Below, one piece after another: positions 16,419-23,680 of a stretch of DNA of 64,000 bases. The notes beneath the pieces were generated by a model. It had not been told where the DNA came from, did no database searches, and was given only the letters and a program-made list of their open reading frames with translations. The stretch lies in contig NZ_JAGGPW010000004.1 in the NCBI RefSeq assembly GCF_018613655.1, positions 214,627 to 278,626 on the forward strand, written 5' to 3'. The translations under genes were made by a program, and so were the position numbers. The DNA comes from Planococcus sp. ISL-109 (lineage in GTDB: Bacteria > Bacillota > Bacilli > Bacillales_A > Planococcaceae). Positions within the stretch are counted from its first letter, which is position 1; every line of letters starts with the position of its first letter.

Positions 16419-17158
16419 TCAAACTGATGGAAGCGGTCTTTCTGGTATGGTTGTTTCGATTTTACGCTATAGAGCTCTATTTCCGGGAAACGCAACGCGC
16501 TCAGCGCTCCGCCGAATACGCATCCGGTGTCGATATTGACGGTCTTGTTTTTAAAATAAGCTGTTTTGACTGGCGTATGGCCGTAAACGATCCATTGCTC
16601 ACCTTTATAGGTGCGAGCCCAATTGCCGCGCACCGGCCGGCCATCCGAATGGTATTCACCGGTTATTTCCCCGTATAGCGCAAATATGATCATGTGGCGG
16701 TTCAAGGTTTTGCCGATCATGTCGTGCCGAAGTCCAGCGTGGACGACAATCAAGTCATCACGTAGCTGATGGTAGAGCGGGAGTTCTTCGTAAAAGCGGA
16801 TATAGCGATCCCGAAATTTTTTCTGTTCACTTTTTTCAAGTTGCCGCCACTCGGCGACGGTTATTTCAAGCCCGTGCAAAAGTTCAACACGGTTGCCCTT
16901 GAAAAAGCGGTATAGTTTATTGCAATGATTGCCGGGGGAATAATAAAGGGTGTTTTCATCCTGCATCTTAAATAATAGCCGCAAGACAGCGAGTGAATCC
17001 GGTCCGCGGTCCATGGCATCTCCGACAAAGGCGAGATTCCTGCCTTCAGGATGCAGCGGAATGCCGTCTTGGAATTGATAGCCTAGACGTATGATCAATT
17101 CGTTCAGCTCCTCAAAACACCCATGAATATCACCAATAACATCATATTTCAACTTCAT
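16415..17158 (-). CDS. prpE: Bis(5'-nucleosyl)-tetraphosphatase PrpE
   Basis: 247 aa metallophosphoesterase of the PPP type. PrpE of Bacillus hydrolyses diadenosine tetraphosphate asymmetrically. The signature motifs are GDIHG (residues 9-13), GDAMDRGPDS (about 46-55) and GNHCNK, with a later HAGL and YGHTPV. AGGAGC lies 4 bases before the ATG at 17158. It is convergent with the rluD-family gene; its last residues run into repeat copy C. Confidence 0.9.
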   Translation of the reverse strand: MKLKYDVIGDIHGCFEELNELIIRLGYQFQDGIPLHPEGRNLAFVGDAMDRGPDSLAVLRLLFKMQDENTLYYSPGNHCNKLYRFFKGNRVELLHGLEITVAEWRQLEKSEQKKFRDRYIRFYEELPLYHQLRDDLIVVHAGLRHDMIGKTLNRHMIIFALYGEITGEYHSDGRPVRGNWARTYKGEQWIVYGHTPVKTAYFKNKTVNIDTGCVFGGALSALRFPEIELYSVKSKQPYQKDRFHQFE

Positions 17159-17246
17159 CAGCTCCTATATATGCCTTGCTATCTTAAGTGTAACGCATCG
17201 TTGAAAGGAAAAAAGCTGAAACGATTGAAAGGAGGGAGTATACAAG

Positions 17247-18614
17247 ATGGAAGAAACAATGATCCGTGATGAAGAATTGAACGAAGAGCTGATGCTCGAA
17301 TTATTGAAGCAAGGGGATGTTGAAGCATTCCGTGAAGAATTTTTGTCGCACCATCCGTACGACCAAGCAAGCTTTTATGAAAAGGCGGATGAAGGCACGA
17401 GGCAATTGCTCTATCAGTATCTCTCTCCAAAAGAAATGGCGGATATTTTTGAAGCCATTGAAGTGGATGATGACGAATACGAAGACCTATTCAAAGAAAT
17501 GGATACGCGCTATGCGGCGGATATTCTTTCGTATATGTATACGGATGATGCCGTTGATGTGCTCAATGAATTGAACAAAGACCAGGTCGCCAGCTATTTG
17601 ACGATCATGGACAAGGAATCAGCACGCCAAATCAAAGACTTGCTGCATTACGAGGAGTATACGGCCGGGTCGATCATGACGACGGAGTATGTGGCGATTC
17701 CGATGAACTCAACAGTACGTTCCGCGATGAACATTTTGCGCAATGCCGCCCCGAACGCGGAAACAATTTATTATGTCTTCGTTATCGATGAAGATCGCCG
17801 CTTGTCAGGGATTGTGACGCTCCGCGACTTAATCATCGCCGATGAAGATACTTTGATCGAATCGATCATGAACGACCGTGTCGTCAGTGTCCAAGTCAGC
17901 GAAGACCAGGAAGAAGTCGCGCGCATGATCAAAGACTATGACTTTCTCGCACTCCCGGTCGTCGATTTCCAGAATCACTTGCTCGGGATCATTACGGTTG
18001 ATGACATTATCGACGTGCTAGATGAAGAAGCATCCGATGATTACTCCAAGCTGGCCGCCGTGTCCGATATGGATACGTTTGACCGAGGCCCTTTGACCGC
18101 AGCGAAAAAGCGCTTGCCTTGGCTGATTTTGCTGACATTCCTCGGGATGCTGACGGCGAATTTAATTGGGATGTTCGAAGCGACGCTTGATCAAGTGGCA
18201 CTCCTTGCTGTATTCATTCCCTTGATTGCCGGCATGGCCGGAAATAGCGGAACGCAGGCGCTTGCAGTTGCTGTTCGCGGGATTGCGACAGGGGATATTG
18301 AAGAACAAAGCAAAATGAAGCTGCTGTTCCGTGAAGCGGGAACCGGCATTATTACAGGAGTAGTGTGCGGTATTGTGGTCGTCGGACTCGTATATTTCTG
18401 GCAATCAGAATTGCTGATCGGTTTGCTCGTCGGTACAGCAGTAGCGAGCTCGATCTTTGTCTCGACACTCGCCGGATCATTTATCCCGCTATGGATCCAC
18501 CGGATGAAAATTGACCCGGCGGTTGCGTCTGGACCGTTTATTACGACCTTGAATGACATCATTTCGATTTTAATTTATTTGGGTTTGGCGACTACTTTCT
18601 TAGCGCAATTATAA
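17247..18614 (+). CDS. mgtE: Magnesium transporter MgtE
   Basis: 455 aa Mg2+ channel. Domains in order: N-terminal superhelical MgtE-N domain (to about residue 130), a CBS pair (SIMTTEYVAIPMNSTVRSA and the IITVDDIIDVLDEEASDDY end), a connecting helix, then five membrane helices with the pore-lining GNSGTQ. High cytosolic Mg2+ closes the channel through the N and CBS domains, so protein-level control is expected; no M-box riboswitch fits in the 88 bp upstream. GAAAGGAGGGAG precedes the ATG. Confidence 0.95.
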   Translation: MEETMIRDEELNEELMLELLKQGDVEAFREEFLSHHPYDQASFYEKADEGTRQLLYQYLSPKEMADIFEAIEVDDDEYEDLFKEMDTRYAADILSYMYTDDAVDVLNELNKDQVASYLTIMDKESARQIKDLLHYEEYTAGSIMTTEYVAIPMNSTVRSAMNILRNAAPNAETIYYVFVIDEDRRLSGIVTLRDLIIADEDTLIESIMNDRVVSVQVSEDQEEVARMIKDYDFLALPVVDFQNHLLGIITVDDIIDVLDEEASDDYSKLAAVSDMDTFDRGPLTAAKKRLPWLILLTFLGMLTANLIGMFEATLDQVALLAVFIPLIAGMAGNSGTQALAVAVRGIATGDIEEQSKMKLLFREAGTGIITGVVCGIVVVGLVYFWQSELLIGLLVGTAVASSIFVSTLAGSFIPLWIHRMKIDPAVASGPFITTLNDIISILIYLGLATTFLAQL

Positions 18615-18646
18615 ACAAGGGAGCAAAGCCGTCTTACGCGAAATTA

Positions 18647-18677
18647 ACGAAAGTGCAATTGCACTTTCGTTTTTTAT
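18647..18677 (+). terminator. mgtE terminator, overlapping the fabI -35 element
   Basis: ACGAAAGTGCAA pairs with TTGCACTTTCGT as a perfect palindrome (18647-18670) followed by a T-run. The right arm contains TTGCAC, which is also the -35 of the fabI promoter. Confidence 0.85.
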
Positions 18678-18687
18678 GGGGTATTAT
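18659..18687 (+). promoter_or_regulatory. fabI promoter
   Basis: TTGCAC (18659-18664), 17 bp, TATTAT (18682-18687). The -35 lies inside the mgtE terminator stem and the -10 abuts the FapR-like operator. Confidence 0.65.
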
Positions 18688-18706
18688 TAGTACCAGGTAA
18701 TAATAT
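18684..18706. promoter_or_regulatory. FapR-like operator in front of fabI
   Basis: ATTATTAGTACC-AGG-TAATAATA is a near-palindrome containing TTAGTACC, the core of the FapR (lipid-synthesis repressor) box. It overlaps the -10 and start site, where FapR binding blocks transcription and is relieved by malonyl-CoA. fabI is a known FapR target in Bacillus. Confidence 0.65.
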
Positions 18707-18720
18707 TAGGAGGTATGAAT

Positions 18721-19491
18721 ATGTCGATTTCATTGAAAGATAAAACGTATGTCATCATGGGTGTAGCCAACAAACGGAGCATTGCATGGGGAATCGCGCG
18801 TTCACTGGATGCAGCAGGCGCGAATTTGATCTTTACATATGCAGGGGAGCGCTTTGAAAAATCAGTGCGTGACCTGGTCGCGACACTAGACGGCAAGCAT
18901 GAACAGATTTTGCCATGTGATGTGACAAGCGACGAAGATGTGGAAAAATGCTTCAGCACAATCAAAGAGAATGTCGGGAAAATCGACGGGCTCGCGCATT
19001 GCATCGCGTTCGCGAAAACAGAAGAGTTGTCCGGAGACTTTTCAGATACATCCCGCGACGGCTTCCTGCTTGCGCACAACATCAGCTCGTATTCGCTGAC
19101 GATCGTTTCAAAATACGCCAAGCCATTAATGACAGAAGGCGGCAGCATCGTGGCCTTGACGTATATCGGGGGAGAGCGCGTCATGCCGAACTATAACATC
19201 ATGGGCGTTGCAAAAGCCTCACTTGAAATGTCTGTCCGTTATTTGGCGGCTGACCTCGGCAAGCACGGCATCCGCGTCAACGCTATTTCATCCGGCCCGA
19301 TCCGCACCTTGTCTTCCAAAGGCGTCAGCGATTTTAATTCGATTTTACGTGAAATCGAAGAAAAAGCACCGCTGCACCGCAATACGACATCGGAAGAAGT
19401 CGGCGATACGGCCGTCTTCCTGTTCAGTAATATGTCACGCGGCATCACCGGCGAAGTTCTCCACGTTGACAGCGGCTTTCACGTTCTGTAA
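18721..19491 (+). CDS. fabI: Enoyl-[acyl-carrier-protein] reductase (NADH) FabI
   Basis: 256 aa SDR enzyme for the last step of fatty-acid chain elongation and the classical triclosan target. Cofactor motif GVANKRSIAWGIA, catalytic Tyr-x6-Lys in YNIMGVAK and IRTLSSKGV are characteristic. Two in-frame ATGs exist (18715 and 18721); AGGAGG is 1 nt from the first and 7 nt from the second, so the second is taken. Transcription appears to be under FapR. Confidence 0.96.
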   Translation: MSISLKDKTYVIMGVANKRSIAWGIARSLDAAGANLIFTYAGERFEKSVRDLVATLDGKHEQILPCDVTSDEDVEKCFSTIKENVGKIDGLAHCIAFAKTEELSGDFSDTSRDGFLLAHNISSYSLTIVSKYAKPLMTEGGSIVALTYIGGERVMPNYNIMGVAKASLEMSVRYLAADLGKHGIRVNAISSGPIRTLSSKGVSDFNSILREIEEKAPLHRNTTSEEVGDTAVFLFSNMSRGITGEVLHVDSGFHVL

Positions 19492-19507
19492 GAAGCATTA
19501 GACAATA

Positions 19508-19542
19508 TAAAAACCTTCTGAGCTATGCTCAGAAGGTTTTTG
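19508..19542. terminator. Bidirectional terminator between fabI and the GNAT gene
   Basis: AAAAACCTTCTGAGC pairs with GCTCAGAAGGTTTTT over a 3-nt loop; A and T runs flank it on either side, so it serves both convergent genes. Confidence 0.88.
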
Positions 19543-19971
19543 TTATAGCGTTTTTTCCATTTGGCGATGGGGAATGCCGGCGTCCATGAACTCCGGAGAG
19601 ACCACTTCATAGCCCAGCCGCTCGTAGAACGGAAGTGCATGGGTTTGGGAATTAAGCTTTAAGCGGAAATAGCCGATTGAGCGGGCGTATTCCTCGAGCT
19701 GATCCATCATGTCTGCGCCGAAATGGTGGCCACGGTATTCTGGAAGGACACAGACCCGCTCGACTTTGCCGACGCCTTGTTCGTATTCGCGGATCCTTGC
19801 AGCGGCGATTGGTTGTTCTAGCTCATAGCCGACAAAATGTGTCGCGCTGTCGTCGTGTTCATCCATCTCGATGTGCCGTGCAACGCCTTGCTCATCGACA
19901 AAAACTTTTCGTCGTATGTCAAAAGCCTGTTCTTTTTCCAATACAGTTTCAGCTAATTTGACTTTTTGCAA
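19543..19971 (-). CDS. yjcF: GNAT family N-acetyltransferase (YjcF-like)
   Basis: 142 aa. The acetyl-CoA-binding segment is VERVCVLPEYRGHHFGADMM and the C-terminal beta-bulge block is LNSQTHALPFYERLGYEVV, as in the ElaA/YjcF subgroup (FDIRRKVFVDEQGV near the N-terminus). TTG start directly after the stop of the upstream gene, with GGGAG 11 nt before it; the two genes are coupled. Substrate unknown. Confidence 0.85.
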   Translation of the reverse strand: MQKVKLAETVLEKEQAFDIRRKVFVDEQGVARHIEMDEHDDSATHFVGYELEQPIAAARIREYEQGVGKVERVCVLPEYRGHHFGADMMDQLEEYARSIGYFRLKLNSQTHALPFYERLGYEVVSPEFMDAGIPHRQMEKTL

Positions 19972-20490
19972 TTAGGATTCATCTCCCGTCAATCGGAATG
20001 TATCGTAGACCGTCCATGAGCCATCTTCCAATTGATACAGCAAATGGACGCGATCGATCATTTCTTCCTGATCGATACCTGCCATTTTCAGTTGGCCATA
20101 TACATCAGCATGTTCTGAATCTGACATTTTTTGGGCAATCGTAATATGCGGAACAAAAGGATGATCCGGCATACCGCCTAACAGATCGGAGTGGAGGTCT
20201 TCGTGGAGAGCCATCAATTCTTTGGATTGCTCAATTTTAAAGTACAGTGCGTTCGTCACCGGAGAAAAAGTGCTGACGCGTGTTGCATGGATGCCGAAAG
20301 GCTTCTGGCGCTTGGCGACATTTCTGAGCTCTTCTGCCATCGCTTTGACCTGAGTGTTATCCGCTTCGAAAGGCCCTTTTAATGTAATGTGGGGCGTAAT
20401 CAATTCATAATGCGGATCATAGCGTTTCCGGTAAGAGTTCGCTAAATCTTGTAATTTTTTCGATGGAAATGCTGCAATTCCATATTTCAT
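19972..20490 (-). CDS. yjcG: 2'-5' RNA ligase / cyclic phosphodiesterase family protein (YjcG-like)
   Basis: 172 aa, 2H phosphoesterase superfamily: the two HxT/S motifs are HITLKG and HITIAQ. Bacterial YjcG proteins may act on RNA ends or cyclic phosphates; the substrate is unsettled. The ATG at 20490 is preferred: GAGGAGG lies 10 nt before it, and it gives the family N-terminus MKYGIAAFPSKKLQD; a TTG two codons earlier is the alternative. First gene of a yjcG-yjcF pair. Confidence 0.87.
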   Translation of the reverse strand: MKYGIAAFPSKKLQDLANSYRKRYDPHYELITPHITLKGPFEADNTQVKAMAEELRNVAKRQKPFGIHATRVSTFSPVTNALYFKIEQSKELMALHEDLHSDLLGGMPDHPFVPHITIAQKMSDSEHADVYGQLKMAGIDQEEMIDRVHLLYQLEDGSWTVYDTFRLTGDES

Positions 20491-20566
20491 AATCAATAGA
20501 CCTCCTCATCTAATAAATACTCGCCTTGTTAATTATATCAAAATGTTTTCCTTGGTTCCTTAAGCA

Positions 20567-21289
20567 TTACATACCGAAATTCATAAGCAACGCACGCTTG
20601 AAATCAGGTTGCCAGTATTTCCATGTATGGTCTCCTTTAAATTCTTCATAAAACAGTGAAAACCCTTTATTTTTCATCAACTGGTTCAATTCCCGGTTAG
20701 GGCTGAGAAAATCAGCCGTTTCCCCATTCGTCAGCTTAACCGCAGTTTCTTCGCTGCCGATCACGTGATAAACCGTGAAGGAATTGTTCATCGGAAAATT
20801 CTCAACAGCTTGCATCATTTCCGGGCCGACTTTCGGCGATTGCAAAATGACGCGCCCGAAAATATTCGGGTATTTGAGTGCTGCCATCAAGGAAACGGTG
20901 GCTGCGAGCGAATCTCCGATTAATGTGCGCCCCATGCCCACTTGATAGGTAGGATATTTTTCATCGAGATAAGGCGCCAATTCATGGGCCAAAAACCGCA
21001 AGTACGCTTGATGCTGGTCGCCAGTTGGTTCGTATTTGCGGTTGCGGTCAGCAACGCTTTTGTAAGGAATGCCGACGAATATTATATTTTCAATTTCCTG
21101 GTTTTCTAGCAGTTCATCGATGACCCGCGGAACCCGCCCTAACTGAAAATAATCCTTGCCGTCATTTGCTATGACGAGGCTGTATTTATATAGAGGAGAA
21201 TAATTTGCCGGCAAATGGACCAGCAATTGCATTTCTTCTTGTAAGGCTTCGCTGTAGAGCGTGAAATCTTCTACGCTTCCTTTGTTCAT
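20567..21289 (-). CDS. yjcH: Esterase family protein (YjcH-like alpha/beta hydrolase)
   Basis: 240 aa putative esterase of the Fes/esterase-D-like group. The nucleophile elbow is GDSLAATVSL, with a C-terminal histidine in GDHTWKYWQPDF. ATG at 21289 with GGAGGC nine bases before it; the upstream extension of the frame runs into the divergent promoter region. The order yjcH-yjcG-yjcF on one strand repeats the B. subtilis order. Substrate unknown. Confidence 0.85.
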   Translation of the reverse strand: MNKGSVEDFTLYSEALQEEMQLLVHLPANYSPLYKYSLVIANDGKDYFQLGRVPRVIDELLENQEIENIIFVGIPYKSVADRNRKYEPTGDQHQAYLRFLAHELAPYLDEKYPTYQVGMGRTLIGDSLAATVSLMAALKYPNIFGRVILQSPKVGPEMMQAVENFPMNNSFTVYHVIGSEETAVKLTNGETADFLSPNRELNQLMKNKGFSLFYEEFKGDHTWKYWQPDFKRALLMNFGM

Positions 21290-21321
21290 GGTGTTGCCTC
21301 CTTCAAGATATTGTACAAAAA

Positions 21322-21351
21322 TTGTAACATATTCCCCCTGCAAGGTATAAT
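21322..21351 (+). promoter_or_regulatory. Promoter of the PgpA-family gene
   Basis: TTGTAA (21322-21327), 18 bp, TATAAT (21346-21351), 40 bp before the start codon. The divergent yjcH promoter must overlap this segment; TGTTACAAT on the minus strand is a candidate extended -10. Confidence 0.55.
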
Positions 21352-21391
21352 AGGGAGGCAGGTAAATCCAATAGAGAGAGGGGATCGCATA

Positions 21392-21976
21392 ATGGATGGT
21401 GGACATTTCCGTGTGCATTCAGAAGAAGTCAATAAAGCGACGCATGAAGCTTTGGAGAGAAGAGGCGTAACGAAAGAAGATATTGCAGAAATCGTTCTCG
21501 ATATGCAATTGCCCTTCAATGAAGGACTGACTTTGGCGCATTGCGTCGAGTCGGTCGAGAGCGTTTTACGCAAACGGGAAATGCAACATGCCCTTTTAGT
21601 CGGCATCGAACTGGATGAACTGGCAGAGCAAGGCAAGCTGTCCCAGCCCCTACAGCAAATCGTGGGTTCGGATGAAGGTTTGTTCGGTGTCGATGAAATG
21701 ATCGGTCTCGGTGCAGTGTTGACCTACGGCAGTATCGCAGTCACGACGTTCGGCCATTTGGATAAAAACAAAACCGGCATAATCCATAAGCTTGATACGA
21801 AATACGGCGAGCATGTCCATACGTTTTTGGATGACCTGGTTTCTAGTGTGGCAGCCTGTGCTTCTGCACGCATCGCCCATAGAACCCGTGATCTGGAAGA
21901 AGAAGGCAGAAGCTTCGAGGATCTGAAGCCGGAAGAGACCACGCCGGAAACTCATGTTCCTGGTGCAGAAACGTAA
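21392..21976 (+). CDS. Phosphatidylglycerophosphatase A family protein (YutG-like)
   Basis: 194 aa. The PgpA family dephosphorylates phosphatidylglycerophosphate. The conserved blocks VGIELDELAEQGKL, SDEGLFGVDEMIGLGAVLTY, TTFGHLDKNKTGIIHKLD and VHTFLDDLVSSVAACASARI match the soluble YutG-type members, which lack obvious membrane helices. ATG at 21392 after GAGAGGGGATC. Whether YutG-type proteins carry out the PgpA reaction in vivo is not something I can confirm. The last 25 residues are acidic and variable. Confidence 0.75.
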   Translation: MDGGHFRVHSEEVNKATHEALERRGVTKEDIAEIVLDMQLPFNEGLTLAHCVESVESVLRKREMQHALLVGIELDELAEQGKLSQPLQQIVGSDEGLFGVDEMIGLGAVLTYGSIAVTTFGHLDKNKTGIIHKLDTKYGEHVHTFLDDLVSSVAACASARIAHRTRDLEEEGRSFEDLKPEETTPETHVPGAET

Positions 21977-22006
21977 ATATTGGTTTTTATTTACAAAATT
22001 TTGGTT

Positions 22007-22020
22007 TGAAAACGATTCCA
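22007..22020. promoter_or_regulatory. Catabolite-responsive element (cre)-like site
   Basis: TGAAAACGATTCCA matches the CcpA consensus TGWNANCGNTNWCA at all but one defined position. It ends 14 bp before the -35 of the TAXI/TRAP operon promoter. Confidence 0.5.
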
Positions 22021-22034
22021 TTGTCAAAATTAAA

Positions 22035-22065
22035 TTGACAGCTGGACAGAAAGTCATGGTATTAT
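22035..22065 (+). promoter_or_regulatory. Promoter of the TAXI/TRAP transporter operon
   Basis: Perfect TTGACA (22035-22040), 19 bp, TATTAT (22060-22065) with an extended TG at 22057-22058. The long spacer is compensated by the extended -10. Confidence 0.55.
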
Positions 22066-22104
22066 GAAGATTGAAAGAATACAAAGATAAAGGGAGGCCG
22101 ATTT

Positions 22105-23082
22105 ATGTTGAACAAAAAGTTTGGATTCTACGCGACTGTCGCGTTGGCCGGATCTGTATTTCTAGCGGGCTGTGGAGATGACACTGCGACTGATGGAGAA
22201 GGCGGTGAATCAACAGATCCTGAATTCATCAGTATTTTGACTGGTGGAACAACAGGAACATACTATCCGCTTGGCGGAGCAATGGCGACGATCATTGAAA
22301 ATGAAACAGGCGTCGATACGACTGCTGAAGTGTCACAAGCTTCTGCAGCGAATATGACTGCTCTTGCTGATGGCACTGGGGAAATCGCTTTTGTGCAAAC
22401 AGATACGGCTTTCTATGCATCTGAAGGGTCTAACATGTTTGAAGGGGAAGTCATCGATAGCGTATCTGCAATCGGGGCACTTTATCCGGAAACGATCCAG
22501 ATCGTAACGACTGAAGGTTCTGGCATTTCTTCTGTTGAAGATTTGGCAGGAAAGTCAGTATCGGTCGGAGCACCTGGTTCAGGGACTTACATTAATGCTG
22601 AGCAAATACTCGAAATCCACGGAATGACAATGGACGACATCAACGCTCAAAACTTGGATTTTGGTGAATCACAAGAGAGCCTGCAATCCGGCCAAGTGCA
22701 AGCAGCATTCATCACAGCTGGAACGCCGACCGGCGCAGTCGAAAGCTTGAGTGCTACATCTGATGTCAACATAGTACCGGTGTCAGCAGAAAAAGCGGGC
22801 GAATTGATCGAGAAATATCCGTACTATGCAGAAGCCGTAGTTCCATCCGGCACATATGGCTTGACAGAAGATGTTCCGACGGTTTCTGTTCTTGCGATGC
22901 TAGTCGTCCAAAACGATATTTCTGAGGATCTTGTTTATGATATTACGAAAGCAATTTATGAAAACACAGATCAAATTCAACACGCCAAGTCAGAATACAT
23001 CCAAGCAGAAACTGCTCTTGAAGGCATCGGGATTGATATCCACCCTGGCGCACAACGTTACTTCGATGAAGTAAATCAATAA
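22105..23082 (+). CDS. TAXI family TRAP transporter solute-binding lipoprotein
   Basis: 325 aa surface lipoprotein with the lipobox LAGC (residues 20-23). The mature part opens with the TAXI-family signature ISILTGGTTGTYYPLGGAMATI and holds GAPGSGTYINAEQIL and FGESQESLQSGQV. It should bind a small organic acid; glutamate or C4-dicarboxylates are known for some relatives, but the ligand here is unknown. AAAGGGAGGCC precedes the ATG. First gene of a three-gene operon. Confidence 0.9.
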   Translation: MLNKKFGFYATVALAGSVFLAGCGDDTATDGEGGESTDPEFISILTGGTTGTYYPLGGAMATIIENETGVDTTAEVSQASAANMTALADGTGEIAFVQTDTAFYASEGSNMFEGEVIDSVSAIGALYPETIQIVTTEGSGISSVEDLAGKSVSVGAPGSGTYINAEQILEIHGMTMDDINAQNLDFGESQESLQSGQVQAAFITAGTPTGAVESLSATSDVNIVPVSAEKAGELIEKYPYYAEAVVPSGTYGLTEDVPTVSVLAMLVVQNDISEDLVYDITKAIYENTDQIQHAKSEYIQAETALEGIGIDIHPGAQRYFDEVNQ

Positions 23083-23103
23083 GAACTGATCAGAATAACT
23101 GGC

Positions 23104-23133
23104 GATAAAGCGCAAGCTTTATCGTCGTTATTT
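23104..23133 (+). terminator. Attenuator-like hairpin between binding protein and permease genes
   Basis: GATAAAGC (23104-23111), GCAA tetraloop, GCTTTATC (23116-23123), followed by a T-rich run (to about 23140). Partial termination would lower expression of the permease genes relative to the binding protein. Confidence 0.6.
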
Positions 23134-23158
23134 GTTTTTTATTGTTAGGAGGATCGAC

Positions 23159-23680
23159 TTGCATAACAAATCCATTCGCAAAATCCTTCTCATAACAGCC
23201 GTCCTCATTCTTATCTGCTCCGCAATTTTCTTTATCCCATATGAGAAACACTTCGTCTTCATCGATTCGGAAACAAGCGAGATAGCTGTCCGAATTCCAG
23301 TTATTGAAGACCGTTTCAAGATTCGATATACGCACTCGATCCATTTATCGGAAGTCTTTGAAAGCTATCGCCTAAGTCGCGATGGGCAATTGGTACTGAC
23401 GGAACTGGAGTACGAAGATTTCAATATCGGTATGCCGTCGAATGCAGGAGAAGGGGAGCGCTTTGTCGAAAAAGACGGGAAATACTTTATTAAGGATATG
23501 AAGCGGGAGCTACCTGAATTTCGATTGCTTATCGGTGATGTGGACGCGGAACTCGTTTTCCTATTCGCAGGAAAAGAACTCGATTTGAAAAAGAGTTTGG
23601 AAAGAGGCAAGATTTATACTTTCCGTGCCCAACGCCTTTCCATTTATCAGCAATTAGAAGGAGTGAACATCTATGAGTGA
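23159..23680 (+). CDS. DUF1850 domain protein of the TRAP operon
   Basis: 173 aa from a TTG start at 23159, six bases after a perfect AGGAGG. One N-terminal membrane anchor (ILLITAVLILICSAIFFIP) precedes an extracytoplasmic domain with IRYTHSIHLSEVFESYRL, the mark of DUF1850. These small proteins occur almost exclusively between TAXI binding proteins and fused TRAP permeases, as here. Function unknown; assembly or gating of the transporter is an inference. It overlaps the permease start by 8 bases. Confidence 0.85.
   Translation: MHNKSIRKILLITAVLILICSAIFFIPYEKHFVFIDSETSEIAVRIPVIEDRFKIRYTHSIHLSEVFESYRLSRDGQLVLTELEYEDFNIGMPSNAGEGERFVEKDGKYFIKDMKRELPEFRLLIGDVDAELVFLFAGKELDLKKSLERGKIYTFRAQRLSIYQQLEGVNIYE

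Noticed and set aside
17159-17246. M-box Mg2+ riboswitch in front of mgtE
   Set aside because: The 88-bp gap is too short and lacks the conserved stems.
18687-19184. 165-codon minus-strand frame opposite fabI
   Set aside because: fabI is certain on the plus strand; the frame includes the FapR operator and promoter.
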